Source: Icerya purchasi
Taxonomy: Eukaryota; Arthropoda; Insecta; Hemiptera; Monophlebidae
Assembly: GCA_039619475.1 (NCBI GenBank)
Contig: CM077115.1
Span: forward strand, 42,656,944-42,720,943
Length of the DNA: 64,000 nt
Reading direction: 5' to 3'
Shown here: piece by piece, positions 61,989 through 63,921 of the stretch
Position numbering within the stretch: the first letter of the stretch is position 1
Layout: the number at the start of each line of letters is the position of its first letter
Notes under the pieces: generated by a model
What the model was told of the DNA's origin: nothing
Seen by the model: the letters and a program-made list of their open reading frames with translations, nothing else
Database searches by the model: none
Program-made: the position numbers and the translations under genes

Positions 61989-62653
61989 GGAGGAGCGTCG
62001 ACTATGGACATATTAATTTAATGCAAGTGAAATTTTTGAAGTGTCAGAGTGCAGCAGTGGGATTCAAACCAGGTTGAACCTAAACGAAATATCACTGTCT
62101 AACCAACCATTCCATGGTAGCCGGTTAATTCAAAATGTTAAAGCGGATGAACAATTTTCTAAATATAAAACAAAACGAAAAAGTGGCAATGATATAAAAA
62201 CAAGACTTTGCTTAGCAAAAATTGTCTTAAATAAATGAAAATTATTTTCGACATCGATAAACGCCAACTTTCTAACAGAAGAACGTTTTGTAAAATTACG
62301 TGCACACGTATACTGACCCCTTCCCCCGCGCACGCACACACATAACCATTAATATCCTTTTTGCATTTTATAAGCAGAAAATTCAAACATTAAAATTTCA
62401 TTTTCCACGAATAGGAAAATCGAAAACAGTATTTATTAAAACAAAAAAAATTATAGCACAATTAATTTTATTACTTTAGAAAAAACTGGAAAGTATAGAA
62501 AAACACAATAGCTCGATAACGTTACAGTATGAAAAAGAAAAAAATAAAGCTGAACAACTAAAAGTACAAGTGGAAAGTTTATCAGATGAAAACAAAAGGT
62601 TATCAACTCAGTTAGATTCAGCGATTTCGGAAAAACTGAATTCGGAATCAAAA
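254..62653 (+). CDS. Gene model: large coiled-coil protein, 24 internal exons (partial)
   Basis: I joined 24 plus-strand segments, each open and flanked by AG and GT. Their summed length is 4704 nt, about 1568 codons, and every junction keeps the frame: split codons occur at E3/E4, E5/E6, E11/E12, E19/E20 and E21/E22, and the phases match each time. The product is rich in Glu, Lys, Leu and Gln with heptad spacing, so it should be a long coiled-coil scaffold, with short loops near fragment residues 155-225, 340-355, 580-620 and 832-908. I see no motor, PACT, GRIP, SH3 or kinase motif. A pericentrin/AKAP450-like, golgin-like or CENP-like protein would fit, but this is only inference from composition and size. 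The 5' part of the gene is upstream of the window and the 3' end is at or beyond the right edge. Exons E15 and the last candidate exon are the least certain parts. Confidence 0.82.
459..644 (+). CDS. Exon E2 of the coiled-coil gene
   Basis: The acceptor is ttgttag and the donor is tcc|gtaagt, a near-consensus site. It gives 62 codons, phase 0 to 0, starting ELLSKEGEEQF. The second half (YQQNLNKVIEEYESKLNEL) has clear heptad spacing. Fragment residues 30-91. Confidence 0.8.
1220..2105. mobile_element. hAT-like non-autonomous element
   Basis: The left end reads CAGGGATGAATCCAGTGGGG and the right end, on the complementary strand, CAGTGATTCTGGTGGGAGGG, both followed by a G/C homopolymer. The flanks GTCCATTAT (1211-1219) and GTCCACTAT (2106-2114) match in 8 of 9 bases and look like a target-site duplication. 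The 886-bp interior has no convincing coding sequence. The end sequence resembles the widespread CAGTGG..GGATCCAG type of termini and the other copy at 62726-63262. A TSD of 8 bp (hAT) or 9 bp (MULE) cannot be told apart here. Confidence 0.6.
2690..2937. mobile_element. MITE-like element with GGCCACT inverted ends
   Basis: The left end is CAGGGTGGCCACTCA and the right end, read on the other strand, is TATGATGGCCACTTAA. ACTTG flanks both ends directly (2685-2689 and 2938-2942). The interior has the A/G-rich 'GGGAAAC..CGGGGAAAA' look of common insect hAT-type MITEs. It has no ORF. The TSD is shorter than the expected 8 bp, so the exact ends are uncertain. Confidence 0.45.
3165..4882 (+). mobile_element. 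Tc1-like transposon with about 230-bp terminal inverted repeats
   Basis: The element is flanked by TA (3163-3164 and 4883-4884). The left inverted repeat spans about 3165-3394 and the right about 4649-4882; they match over nearly their whole length, including an internal homopolymer A/T run. The outermost right-end sequence is CAGTGAGCCACAATAATATT on the minus strand; the left copy differs at a few bases. The 1718-bp element encloses a transposase relic on the plus strand. Long repeats of this kind are known in some Tc1-family elements. Confidence 0.9.
3569..4605 (+). pseudogene. Tc1 transposase relic (DD34E)
   Basis: A start MSRTSKNTSTEMR at 3569 leads into a helix-turn-helix region (frame of 3687-4019: RFKRENRIDLKSQKGKPKKL, then RREIERNLKVSAPKLTTALR). 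After a frameshift near 4017 comes VDESK, then, in the frame of 4146-4484, QDNDLKHTA and NPIENLWDYL. The spacing between the catalytic Asp of QDND and the Glu of PIEN is 34 residues, the Tc1 signature. A further shift near 4484 precedes the typical tail MPRRLKAVVDAKGRH. At least three frameshifts or stops make it non-functional. Confidence 0.9.
5250..5715. repeat. Degenerate duplication, units about 380 bp apart
   Basis: The stretch about 5256-5335 and the stretch about 5636-5710 align imperfectly; a shared core is TTTGAAATCTC followed by AGCGgCATTTgCA- and AGCGCGATTTaCA-like blocks and a CTCAT. A third, weaker relative of the first half may lie near 5180-5215. I do not recognise the family. 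It may be an old tandem duplication inside a transposon. Confidence 0.35.
7442..7521 (+). CDS. Exon E3 of the coiled-coil gene
   Basis: The acceptor is ..tttcaacag and the donor is aag|gtaaat. 26 codons plus two bases: NEIGNHVFDEQHTQTELVDI, then EKLILE and a split Arg codon completed by E4. Entry phase 0, exit phase 2. Confidence 0.8.
7522..7970 (+). other. Intron E3-E4
   Basis: A 449-bp AT-rich intron. I see nothing in it beyond the splice sites. Confidence 0.7.
7971..8457 (+). CDS. Exon E4 of the coiled-coil gene
   Basis: The acceptor is atcgtttcag and the donor is gag|gtatct. The exon is 487 nt: one base completing the Arg codon and 162 codons (fragment residues 118-280). It opens with a helix (RDKLRQLNYKLQNIIKYFTE) with hydrophobic positions at heptad intervals, passes through a Ser-rich linker (SSEASEKSSSKDSAF) and an acidic stretch (ELDTEENYLDEST), and ends in another helix (ELNACLEKVKDQAAALLCL). 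Codon use is richer in CG than the surrounding intron, as expected for a real exon. Exit phase 0. Confidence 0.88.
8458..10011 (+). other. Intron E4-E5
   Basis: A 1.55-kb AT-rich intron. Apart from the GC-richer inverted repeat at about 9123-9233 I see nothing specific in it. Confidence 0.65.
9123..9233. repeat. Short element with imperfect inverted ends
   Basis: The left end AGCGCCAAGTCCACCGA (from about 9126) and the right end CGGTGGGACTGGCACC pair with two or three single-base gaps and changes. The block is markedly richer in GC than its surroundings and about 110 bp long. It could be a small MITE or a structured RNA relic. No TSD is clear. Confidence 0.35.
10012..10189 (+). CDS. Exon E5 of the coiled-coil gene
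   Basis: The acceptor is tgtttacag and the donor is aaaa|gtaaat. It has 59 codons plus one base. It starts EENSIKLHNEIALLKKENNE, a leucine-zipper-like helix, and ends in a loop (FQVFFTGQGYK). The single last base joins GT of E6 to make Ser; this phase agreement supports the donor over the nearer CAA|gtattt. Confidence 0.78.
10190..11066 (+). other. Intron E5-E6
   Basis: An 877-bp AT-rich intron. It contains a TA/TG/CG simple repeat at about 10606-10653 and nothing else I can name. Confidence 0.65.
10606..10653. repeat. TA/TG microsatellite
   Basis: Alternating purine-pyrimidine sequence (ATATATGTATATATATGTG, then GCGTACGTGCGTGTG). Confidence 0.8.
11067..11164 (+). CDS. Exon E6 of the coiled-coil gene
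   Basis: The acceptor is ctcaacag and the donor is caa|gttagt. Two bases finish a Ser codon from E5, then 32 codons: APVVDNSFPESCHECEKTKE, EEAKHIVDDLKFQ. It carries a CHEC pair of cysteines, then returns to coiled coil. Exit phase 0. Confidence 0.78.
11165..14208 (+). other. Intron E6-E7 (3.0 kb)
   Basis: An AT-rich intron. It holds the 54-bp palindrome at 12932-12985 and an open segment at 13512-13620 that might be an alternative exon. I recognise no transposon in it. Confidence 0.6.
12932..12985. repeat. Near-perfect palindrome, 27-bp arms, no loop
   Basis: The arm starts TTTTTTTCGATATTCCATG and meets its complement at TTCTGAAA|TTTCAGAA. Only two of 27 pairs mismatch. It could form a cruciform or hairpin, or be the end of an unknown foldback element. 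Confidence 0.75.
14209..14409 (+). CDS. Exon E7 of the coiled-coil gene
   Basis: The acceptor is cttttgcag and the donor is gag|gtgcat. 67 codons, phase 0 to 0: LKAADKKLRNLNKFHEDQIA, then a highly charged coiled coil (RTLEEELKEKDKKVGDLKEK). It is one of the clearest coiled-coil exons. A SINE was inserted 11 bp into the following intron. Confidence 0.88.
14410..15777 (+). other. Intron E7-E8
   Basis: A 1.37-kb intron, of which 14421-14726 is a SINE. The rest (14737-15777) is AT-rich with no feature I recognise. Confidence 0.7.
14421..14726 (-). mobile_element. tRNA-derived SINE with 10-bp TSD
   Basis: TGCATTTTTA occurs directly before (14411-14420) and after (14727-14736) a 306-bp segment. 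On the minus strand the segment opens with a 77-nt tRNA-like head (14726-14650): the 7-bp acceptor stem GTCGTCG/CGACGAC is perfect, an A-box-like block ATAGCCTTGTTGCTAGAGC follows, and a B box GGTTCGATCGC lies near the 3' side. The T and anticodon arms do not fold well, so it is a SINE head and not a working tRNA gene. The tail ends in AAG repeats on the minus strand. The left TSD copy starts within the splice donor of E7 (GTGCAT). Confidence 0.85.
15778..15882 (+). CDS. Exon E8 of the coiled-coil gene
   Basis: The acceptor is gcattacag and the donor is aag|gttaaa. 35 codons, phase 0 to 0: INMLTSKLEHLSINSEDYES, KKQNLEEEISASKNK. Heptad spacing of I/L continues that of E7. Confidence 0.8.
15883..18214 (+). 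other. Intron E8-E9
   Basis: A 2.3-kb AT-rich intron with A and T homopolymers (near 17490 and 17807). I see no gene or transposon in it. Confidence 0.6.
18215..18352 (+). CDS. Exon E9 of the coiled-coil gene
   Basis: The acceptor is tgtgtttag and the donor is gag|gtatta. 46 codons, phase 0 to 0: IVSLRDRIDELEKELADKSQ, LADQLEQRLKEKQTEYETQY. A textbook coiled coil. Confidence 0.87.
18353..19411 (+). other. Intron E9-E10
   Basis: A 1.06-kb AT-rich intron. I see nothing specific in it. Confidence 0.6.
19412..19507 (+). CDS. Exon E10 of the coiled-coil gene
   Basis: The acceptor is tatttaacag and the donor is cag|gtaatt. 32 codons, phase 0 to 0: LDSLKEGDVEQLQTLREQHQ, MSFYMLRQVKKQ. Continues the helix of E9. 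Confidence 0.84.
19765..19880 (+). CDS. Exon E11 of the coiled-coil gene
   Basis: The acceptor is atgtttgtag and the donor is tag|gtatgg. 38 codons plus two bases: LTEIESAIVKRTKELIVNCL, then SSFAENTVLTSPSEDIST, where the helix turns into a Ser/Thr-rich linker. The AG at its end is completed by the first base of E12 to make Ser. Confidence 0.82.
19881..20441 (+). other. Intron E11-E12
   Basis: A 561-bp intron. It contains an open, coiled-coil-like stretch near 19982-20080 whose splice phases do not fit the neighbouring exons (see findings). Confidence 0.6.
20442..20637 (+). CDS. Exon E12 of the coiled-coil gene
   Basis: The acceptor is attgctttag and the donor is gaa|gtatga. One base plus 65 codons: EPLEECSVASPNSTDTLPVI, a cysteine-bearing linker (NCLPCLCLKLEKLY), then helix SAEDALLKHARDLNLCITKQ. 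The phase fits E11 exactly. Exit phase 0. Confidence 0.84.
20714..21450 (+). mobile_element. Non-autonomous Helitron
   Basis: The 5' end is TC (20714) in TCTATATACATATATAAAAG, followed by AAGAACGGCTGGACTAATTT, a sequence type common to insect Helitrons. The 3' end has a GGCG..CGCC hairpin at about 21423-21439 and ends GGGTCAGCTAG (21450). It sits between A and T, as Helitrons do. It is 737 bp, with no helicase frame. A relative is at about 60520-60840. Confidence 0.8.
21452..21486. repeat. TA microsatellite
   Basis: Alternating TA directly after the Helitron 3' end. Confidence 0.85.
22291..22497 (+). CDS. Exon E13 of the coiled-coil gene
   Basis: The acceptor is tgttcacag and the donor is aag|gttagt. 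69 codons, phase 0 to 0: EIQLERDTLQEKLKEITSKF, TEVKVKLENYQHKEMK, then LNNTILELKSCLESASCALS. All coiled coil. Confidence 0.87.
23940..27540 (-). mobile_element. I-like non-LTR retroposon, 5' truncated
   Basis: The minus strand encodes, in order, the linker after the endonuclease, a reverse transcriptase, and an RNase H domain, followed by a Cys/His motif near 24600. The region 23940-24410 lies past the last coding similarity and is probably its 3' UTR. The endonuclease and ORF1 are missing, so the copy is 5' truncated. Both outer borders are approximate because no TSD or poly-A tail is clear. Confidence 0.82.
24413..27540 (-). pseudogene. Reverse transcriptase and RNase H relic of I-like retroposon
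   Basis: From about 27250 downward: NSACELKIRNRNEILRKFR, then KASWKNLCSKFNRNTPLKEV, a typical pre-RT linker. The RT follows: LNGVTYSVLKNMSENAK, ILKPGKSPAKASCYRPISLA (26630-26700), FLDVKGAFDNVSISF (motif A, near 26440) and YADHVVIYS (motif C, near 26150). Motif C normally reads YADD or FADD, so the second metal-binding Asp is changed to His. The RNase H part has TDG near 25320, FTA*LLAI with a stop, CSDS and later FCWIPNHCGI. Stops and shifts occur at many points, for example after the PW before NSACE. Confidence 0.85.
28218..29193 (+). pseudogene. rosa/DD41D transposase relic
   Basis: The N-terminal part reads QQRAFAVEWYLKSGDSTVAA, then an HTH block with TIEKVRATMTNSPRRSARRQ, then VFFSDEAHCDMRGHVNKQN with the first catalytic Asp (near 28680). 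The next catalytic Asp is in WFQQDDATA (near 28967). Forty-one residues later the expected Asp before FYLWG is replaced by Gly (PPGFYLWGHLKNKVY), so the third catalytic residue is lost. Several stops and shifts are present as well (for example after MSL at the start and after AAENP). Confidence 0.85.
29370..30255 (-). mobile_element. 5'-truncated I-like retroposon nested in the rosa element
   Basis: A T-rich run at about 29370-29394 (A-tail on the minus strand) marks its 3' end. The minus-strand coding relic runs up to the border with the rosa right end near 30255. Its protein differs from that of the 24-27 kb copy, so it is a second family. Exact ends are estimated. Confidence 0.75.
29566..30250 (-). 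pseudogene. RT C-terminus and RNase H start of I-like retroposon
   Basis: The minus strand reads KFDYCSFIYGCASNSRLSKL, DRIQNSCLCLCLGALKFSS (connection after the RT thumb), then VLIFTDGSKGPRRIGASFIL (RNase H first Asp) and FCSIFTAELMAILREI (RNase H Glu). A stop at 29566 and a shift cut off the rest of RNase H. The open 204-codon frame (plus the upstream codons) is long for a relic, so the insertion is probably fairly young. Confidence 0.82.
30404..30556 (+). CDS. Exon E14 of the coiled-coil gene
   Basis: The acceptor is tttttatag and the donor is gtg|gtacgc. 51 codons, phase 0 to 0: MTEMKSKISNLEKYIKTSEF, then LDQLQVALNELTKEKQKLV. Coiled coil. A Helitron begins 21 bp after it. Confidence 0.85.
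30928..31796. repeat. Inverted repeat of the Helitron 3' end, arms about 120 bp
   Basis: 30928-31045 (CTAGCTTTTACCCGCGACG on) is an inverted copy of 31665-31796. The match runs through the hairpin and a block AATTATTATTTCAAGTAAGC. Thus one Helitron 3' end points left and one right. Confidence 0.8.
31142..31375 (+). pseudogene. Truncated Helitron protein N-terminus
   Basis: The frame from MPRRRKSDLARNYNRARAAK continues with three Arg/Ala/Glu-rich repeats (EQTQTRQILDAERHSSQK, EQTQARKALDAECHASQRA). Such repeats are typical of the N-terminus of insect Helitron Rep/helicase proteins. The frame is cut at about 31358 by a Helitron 5'-end sequence, so no Rep or helicase motif follows. Confidence 0.7.
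31921..31953 (+). CDS. Candidate microexon E15
   Basis: The acceptor is tataggcag and the donor is cga|gtaata. Eleven codons, QGELNKVREER, phase 0 to 0, coiled-coil-like. The frame stays correct with or without it, so it could be optional or spurious. The acceptor could also be three bases later (31924). Confidence 0.5.
31954..32586 (+). other. Intron E15-E16
   Basis: A 633-bp, very AT-rich intron. I see nothing in it. Confidence 0.6.
32587..32718 (+). CDS. Exon E16 of the coiled-coil gene
   Basis: The acceptor is tttttttag and the donor is caa|gtatgt. 44 codons, phase 0 to 0: AMISSYRNVSDDNLSLPSLF, then TMLIDDKNADIEHLKQTITM. The pattern LFxxLI-x-DKNADIEHLK resembles the start of E21 (LFSHIMERKSDELDDKIKYL), which suggests an internal repeat in the protein. 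Confidence 0.82.
33766..34580 (-). mobile_element. Non-autonomous Helitron, minus strand
   Basis: On the minus strand the 3' end reads GGCAGGACAACGTCTGCC, a perfect 5-bp-stem hairpin with GACAACGT loop, then GGGTTCAGTTAG ending at 33766 next to T. The last four bases are TTAG and not the usual CTAG. The 5' part near 34440-34575 (ATGGATGTTCGTATATATG and ACCGTTTGACCGATCATCA) is of the kind seen in insect Helitrons. The exact 5' end lies in a TA repeat. A piece of this family sits in the 30578-31796 element. Confidence 0.7.
35005..36830. other. Unassigned segment with diverged inverted repeats and coding-like pieces
   Basis: About 48 bp at 35146-35195 (GCGCCATTCACTGG on) recur inverted at about 36731-36780 (core GATGAAATGCGATTATCGG on the minus strand), with several changes. 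The left side starts with a GC-rich tag TACAAGGCGCGCCTAAAGAA near 35004, which looks like a transposon end. Between the arms are a minus-strand frame (35629-35847) and a short plus-strand frame (35924-36059) with non-random amino acid make-up. I do not recognise the element. Confidence 0.4.
35629..35847 (-). CDS. Unassigned coding-like fragment
   Basis: The minus-strand frame reads VETRAFLVPFEETRKITKIS, HTACFQKDITKKELLSAAKI, AATVAQLPNEVCSIQRGVCW and stops after YSQYACVD. It is preceded on that strand by tttctgtag, a good acceptor-like site. The make-up is that of a folded protein with four cysteines, and it is less AT-rich than its surroundings. I cannot assign it to a family. It may be an exon of a transposon or virus-derived gene, or chance. 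Confidence 0.35.
   Translation of the reverse strand, partial: EVETRAFLVPFEETRKITKISHTACFQKDITKKELLSAAKIAATVAQLPNEVCSIQRGVCWEFRYSQYACVD
38200..38361 (+). CDS. Exon E17 of the coiled-coil gene
   Basis: The acceptor is ggttttgtag and the donor is ccg|gtaagg. 54 codons, phase 0 to 0: FFDPKSNQNDYKEDKMCLAD, then an acidic, Ser-rich part (ASDESDNFRCEANAISSDLI). Not a coiled coil; probably a flexible linker. Confidence 0.76.
38460..39626 (+). mobile_element. Internally deleted piggyBac element
   Basis: TTAA flanks both ends (38456-38459 and 39627-39630). The left end is CCCCCTTGTGTTCGTACCCA; the right end on the minus strand is CCCTTGTGTTCGCACCCA. Inner repeats with GGGTACCC and CCCGGTTAC/CCGGATACC occur near both ends. 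The 1167-bp copy keeps both ends and only the last 159 codons of the transposase. Confidence 0.92.
38823..39302 (+). pseudogene. piggyBac transposase C-terminal part, frame open
   Basis: The 159-codon frame reads LDQLCTRCTTQRRTLRWPVA, FFNMLDISSLASYLIYYENN, RRRLFMRQLSEKLAKPEIEN, then the C-terminal Cys-rich domain CCDCNKPVCDEHATTFAKCH followed by EC. These match the last part of insect piggyBac proteins, including the DNA-binding Cys/His domain. All catalytic Asp residues lie in the missing N-terminal two-thirds. The frame is open to its natural stop, unlike those of the other DNA elements here, so it might still give a DNA-binding peptide, though no promoter is seen. Confidence 0.85.
42470..42905 (+). 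pseudogene. mariner transposase relic (DD34D type)
   Basis: On the plus strand YDNACSHTAAPVNKNLL (near 42607) is the second catalytic Asp block. After a shift, SSDLAPFDFNIFSYLRDK (near 42700) is the third, then LTAREVQAAVHDMLTNLVA and RFDNYVEK with stop, the typical end of the protein. The first Asp block and both inverted repeats are not found. Many stops. Confidence 0.72.
43256..43324 (+). CDS. Exon E18 of the coiled-coil gene
   Basis: The acceptor is tttttgcag and the donor is gag|gtaaaa. 23 codons, phase 0 to 0: NTDDKIDTKPVHLVSKNTPN, VSE. Short and not helical; it extends the linker of E17. Confidence 0.68.
43325..46547 (+). other. Intron E18-E19 (3.2 kb)
   Basis: A SINE occupies 45283-45562. 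The rest is AT-rich with short ATA repeats (43485-43520) and nothing else I recognise. Confidence 0.65.
45283..45562 (+). mobile_element. tRNA-derived SINE with 8-bp TSD
   Basis: ATAAGTAA flanks the segment (45275-45282 and 45563-45570). The head has an A-box-like GGTAGACGAGTGTTAAGTAG and a B box GGGTTCGAGAC (near 45339). The body is GC-richer than the intron, and the tail is TTACTTTACTTTACT. A second B-box-like match on the minus strand, GGTTCGAATCC, lies only about 15 bp further on. Confidence 0.75.
46548..47583 (+). CDS. Exon E19, the large coiled-coil exon
   Basis: The acceptor is tattttcag and the donor is aag|gtatgt. The exon has 345 codons plus one base. It starts with a short linker (TCSLLDIIPGISMSSVEVGN) and then is one unbroken, highly charged coiled coil: ERRLESETNLVKLNHQLTEE, QLQLEKQNLENRF-like heptads, then ISERERKIVELEEKIKLSEN and QINQLENEVLNLRSIERDG. 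There is a basic patch KILKKRKRHWEKMKND near residue 110 of the exon. It ends in KK and a split Glu codon completed by AA of E20. It is the longest open frame in the window and its codon use (GAA, AAA, CGA, TCG) fits the other exons. Confidence 0.95.
48212..49777 (-). mobile_element. Penelope-like element with inverted terminal sequences
   Basis: About 200 bp at each end are inverted copies: TGAAATAAATTTCCGG at 48212 and its complement ending at 49777, both followed by AACGTTTCGGTCAGCTTATA and CTGACCATCATCAGAAGCGA. Such pseudo-LTRs in inverted order are typical of truncated Penelope copies. The interior encodes on the minus strand the end of the RT and a GIY-YIG domain. Length 1566 bp. Confidence 0.85.
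49081..49490 (-). pseudogene. Penelope RT end and GIY-YIG endonuclease relic
   Basis: The minus strand reads KRGVTDRISRILRRNNVSPV, then after a shift YKVPCSRGLSCIGQTGRTVE (GIY-YIG core), and then LAEHRVSTGHMTDFQKSTIL and REAIEIEKWPNFNRKNG with PTAWKPVI, the usual Penelope C-terminus. At least one frameshift (near 49370) and a stop after VETR break it. Confidence 0.82.
50562..50785. mobile_element. hAT MITE, 224 bp, with perfect 8-bp TSD
   Basis: CTTTACTT is repeated exactly at 50554-50561 and 50786-50793. The ends are TAGAGGTGGCCAACTC and, on the other strand, CAGGAGTGGCCAACCCGCGG. This end type (CAGRGGTGGCCAA) is typical of hAT elements. No coding sequence. Confidence 0.88.
51641..51834 (+). 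CDS. Exon E20 of the coiled-coil gene
   Basis: The acceptor is aacttctag and the donor is gat|gtaagt. Two bases plus 64 codons: FLEDLTKKIQLEVDKAVELD, ENMLNNLDIVKNCDDLLLAS, then TCSASLIPDDVKSSLLKILR. The helix is followed by a Cys/Ser linker. Its phase fits E19 exactly. Confidence 0.88.
52823..53707 (-). mobile_element. Internally deleted DD34D mariner
   Basis: TA flanks both ends (52821-52822, 53708-53709). The ends CGAAGGACGTTCAATAAAGA and, on the other strand, TGAGGGGCATTCAATAAAGA are inverted repeats. At 885 bp it is about two-thirds of a full mariner. Confidence 0.87.
52915..53543 (-). pseudogene. mariner transposase relic, middle deleted
   Basis: From 53543 the minus strand reads MNRSKILQEQRYAAKFCFRL, RKTRSETVFMMKEAYDSDVL (first HTH), and goes to GGPGARPIST. 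It then jumps to DKVGMIYVHYVPEGETVNSA, so the second HTH and the first catalytic Asp are lost. Next, after a stop, HVDNACPHMAHSVMGFLQRR and YSPDMTPNDFFRYPGVKKDL carry the second and third Asp with 34 residues between them, which is the mariner spacing. Confidence 0.85.
53899..53919. repeat. GT microsatellite
   Basis: About ten GT units. Confidence 0.85.
55640..55887 (+). CDS. Exon E21 of the coiled-coil gene
   Basis: The acceptor is attttatag and the donor is tt|gtaagt. 82 codons plus two bases: ALSGEEKDTLQFTLFSHIME, then RKSDELDDKIKYLENHKNSL, KFESERSRNEKLLSKNLEND and INRLNMIVCYYENRNDF. The last TT is completed by G of E22 to make Leu. Coiled coil. Confidence 0.9.
57545..57747 (+). repeat. 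Dispersed repeat, copy 2
   Basis: The second copy of the repeat at 1-200, with the same conserved block and a TA/GATA tail. A short frame across it (VNFDHFIQSIEEKETEMKAR) is also present in copy 1 up to EKETEM, but no splice phases fit. Confidence 0.8.
58005..58285 (-). pseudogene. RTE-like reverse transcriptase relic
   Basis: From 58279 the minus strand reads YQTIAFIGLANKILLYIIQK, then after a stop ITEEQAKFKPSKGIWEQLLN, MIEKLNKYNIPLIF, and LDYRKV followed, after a one-base loss, by FDKVKWKKM. This is the order of RT blocks 2 to 4 of RTE/BovB-like elements (RPISL.., LPEEQAGFRKGRGT.., LDYRKAFD). Three stops and one shift show it is dead. Confidence 0.78.
58323..58473 (+). CDS. Exon E22 of the coiled-coil gene
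   Basis: The acceptor is aattttag and the donor is gaa|gtaaat. One base plus 50 codons: SKMEEYQKKATEAEINCTKE, NTRFIQSQMTLEAEKKRSMN, KQREDAEQKE. Coiled coil; the first base completes a Leu codon with E21. Exit phase 0. Confidence 0.88.
58474..61478 (+). other. Intron E22-E23 (3.0 kb)
   Basis: An AT-rich intron. 60070-60130 and 60342-60400 look like two diverged copies of one unit (CACATG..CCGG, poly-A/T, CCAAAATT), and 60520-60840 is a Helitron relic. Nothing else is recognised. Confidence 0.6.
60520..60840 (+). mobile_element. Helitron relic related to the 20714-21450 copy
   Basis: It aligns with 20868-21220: AAGGGTTATCT, CTCAGGGTAATCG, AGAAGTTTAAT and AAGCTATTGTATA-type blocks occur in the same order and spacing. 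No clear 5' TC end. A CTAG followed by T at 60966-60970 may be the 3' end. Confidence 0.6.
61479..61655 (+). CDS. Exon E23 of the coiled-coil gene
   Basis: The acceptor is tttaacag and the donor is aag|gtatat. 59 codons, phase 0 to 0: KLEKRISNLTNQNITLQEEL, RTLQSKIQILTAELNSMKIM, then an acidic end SDTESELTEFINPLK. Coiled coil. Confidence 0.88.
61656..62479 (+). other. Intron E23-E24
   Basis: An 824-bp intron containing a SINE at 61954-62124. Nothing else seen. Confidence 0.7.
61954..62124 (-). mobile_element. tRNA-derived SINE with 14-bp TSD and A-tail
   Basis: TTAATTCCAAATGT (61940-61953) and TTAATTCAAAATGT (62125-62138) flank the element with one mismatch. On the minus strand it begins CCGGCTACCATGGAATGGTT, has an A-box-like TGGTTGGTTAGACAGTG and a B box GGTTTGAATCC, and ends in a long A-tail (T-run at about 61954-61987). 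It is 171 bp. Confidence 0.88.
62480..62653 (+). CDS. Exon E24 of the coiled-coil gene
   Basis: The acceptor is ttactttag and the donor is aaa|gtgagt. 58 codons, phase 0 to 0: KKLESIEKHNSSITLQYEKE, KNKAEQLKVQVESLSDENKR, LSTQLDSAISEKLNSESK. Coiled coil. Confidence 0.87.
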
Positions 62654-63921
62654 GTGAGTATATATTTATTTTTATATAATATCTATCTGTATATTTCTAA
62701 AATTTTAGTATAAACGTGCATTATTCAGTGGCGGGTCCACGGCGGGGGGATATGGGACATTTCCTCCCCCAAGGAACCAAAGCCTCTTTGAAAAAATTTG
62801 TTAGAACAGAGAAACTTAATTTATACCATAAAAGATTTGTATAAATGTTACCTACGGATTTAATTATAACTAATATTTAATACTGTTTTCTGGTAAAACT
62901 GTTAATGTTACGTGTTTATTCTGTTTTAAATGCAACTGTCATCGATCTTTTGCTTTCTTATTTATATTTAATTTTTATTTTAGAATTCGAATCGGATTAC
63001 TAACAGAAATAAAAATGAAGTAACGTCTAATAAAAATCTTTCTTACTATTTAAATTCTAAACTACCATTTTAGTTAGAATTTTATAATTTCGTTTTATTT
63101 TTTACCTAAAAATAAAAAAAAATTTAATTAAATTGGGTATAATTATGTATTTTTAAAATATTTTTAAATTTCTAAAGAGGTCGTTATTTGATTTTTTACC
63201 TACCGTAGAAGATATTACGTAATTATATAATCCCCCCCCCCATCCCTCTGGATCCTTCCCTGCTATTGTTACTGTTGGTACAAATTAAAATGTAGCGATT
63301 TCTACTATAGGAAAATTATAATTTAAATTTAACTTACCTTACGATAGTTTATCTATGAAACAGCGATCCACTAAAAATTTCGCAGATTCGGAAGTTTTTA
63401 TTTCACTCCATAAACGATGTGCACTACCTATAATCGTTTACATAGAGCAAGTGATTATAACTCGCGTATGGGTATAAGGAAGTGCTACAGTAAGGAACTA
63501 CATGTTACGTATTTTATGTCATCGTAATTGTTCCAAATTTTTCTCTTAGTTTACTTCCGGTTGCCGTAAATATAAAAAATTGAAATCTGTGAGAGTGGGT
63601 TAGCGACCTCTAGACATTTTGTATATCGTACTTTTCCTTTACTTTATACCACATTTCTTCTCCCGCTTGAAAGTTTTCGATACTCCATGGTAGATATTGT
63701 GACCTGCAATCGTGGGGATTTGATCTTCAAAATTCAAATCATAATCTTACTCTCTTTTTAAAAAATCCTAATGCTGTAAAAAGAAAAACTTAAACTAAAA
63801 TATTTTTTATCTTATTATTATTTTCAAACTCCGTGAACGAGAGTCTTTTAATATGTATGCACGTACTCGTGAAATTGAAGAAAAAATTCGTTTAATTTAT
63901 TAAAACAATATATTATTTTAG
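62654..63921 (+). other. Intron after E24
   Basis: It holds a hAT-like element (62726-63262). The rest is AT-rich with nothing I recognise. Confidence 0.6.
62726..63262. mobile_element. hAT-like non-autonomous element
   Basis: The left end is CAGTGGCGGGTCCACGGCGG and the right end on the other strand CAGGGAAGGATCCAGAGGGA, each next to a G-run. The 8-bp flanks GCATTATT and CTATTGTT agree at only five positions. The end type is that of the 1220-2105 copy. No coding sequence in its 537 bp. Confidence 0.55.
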
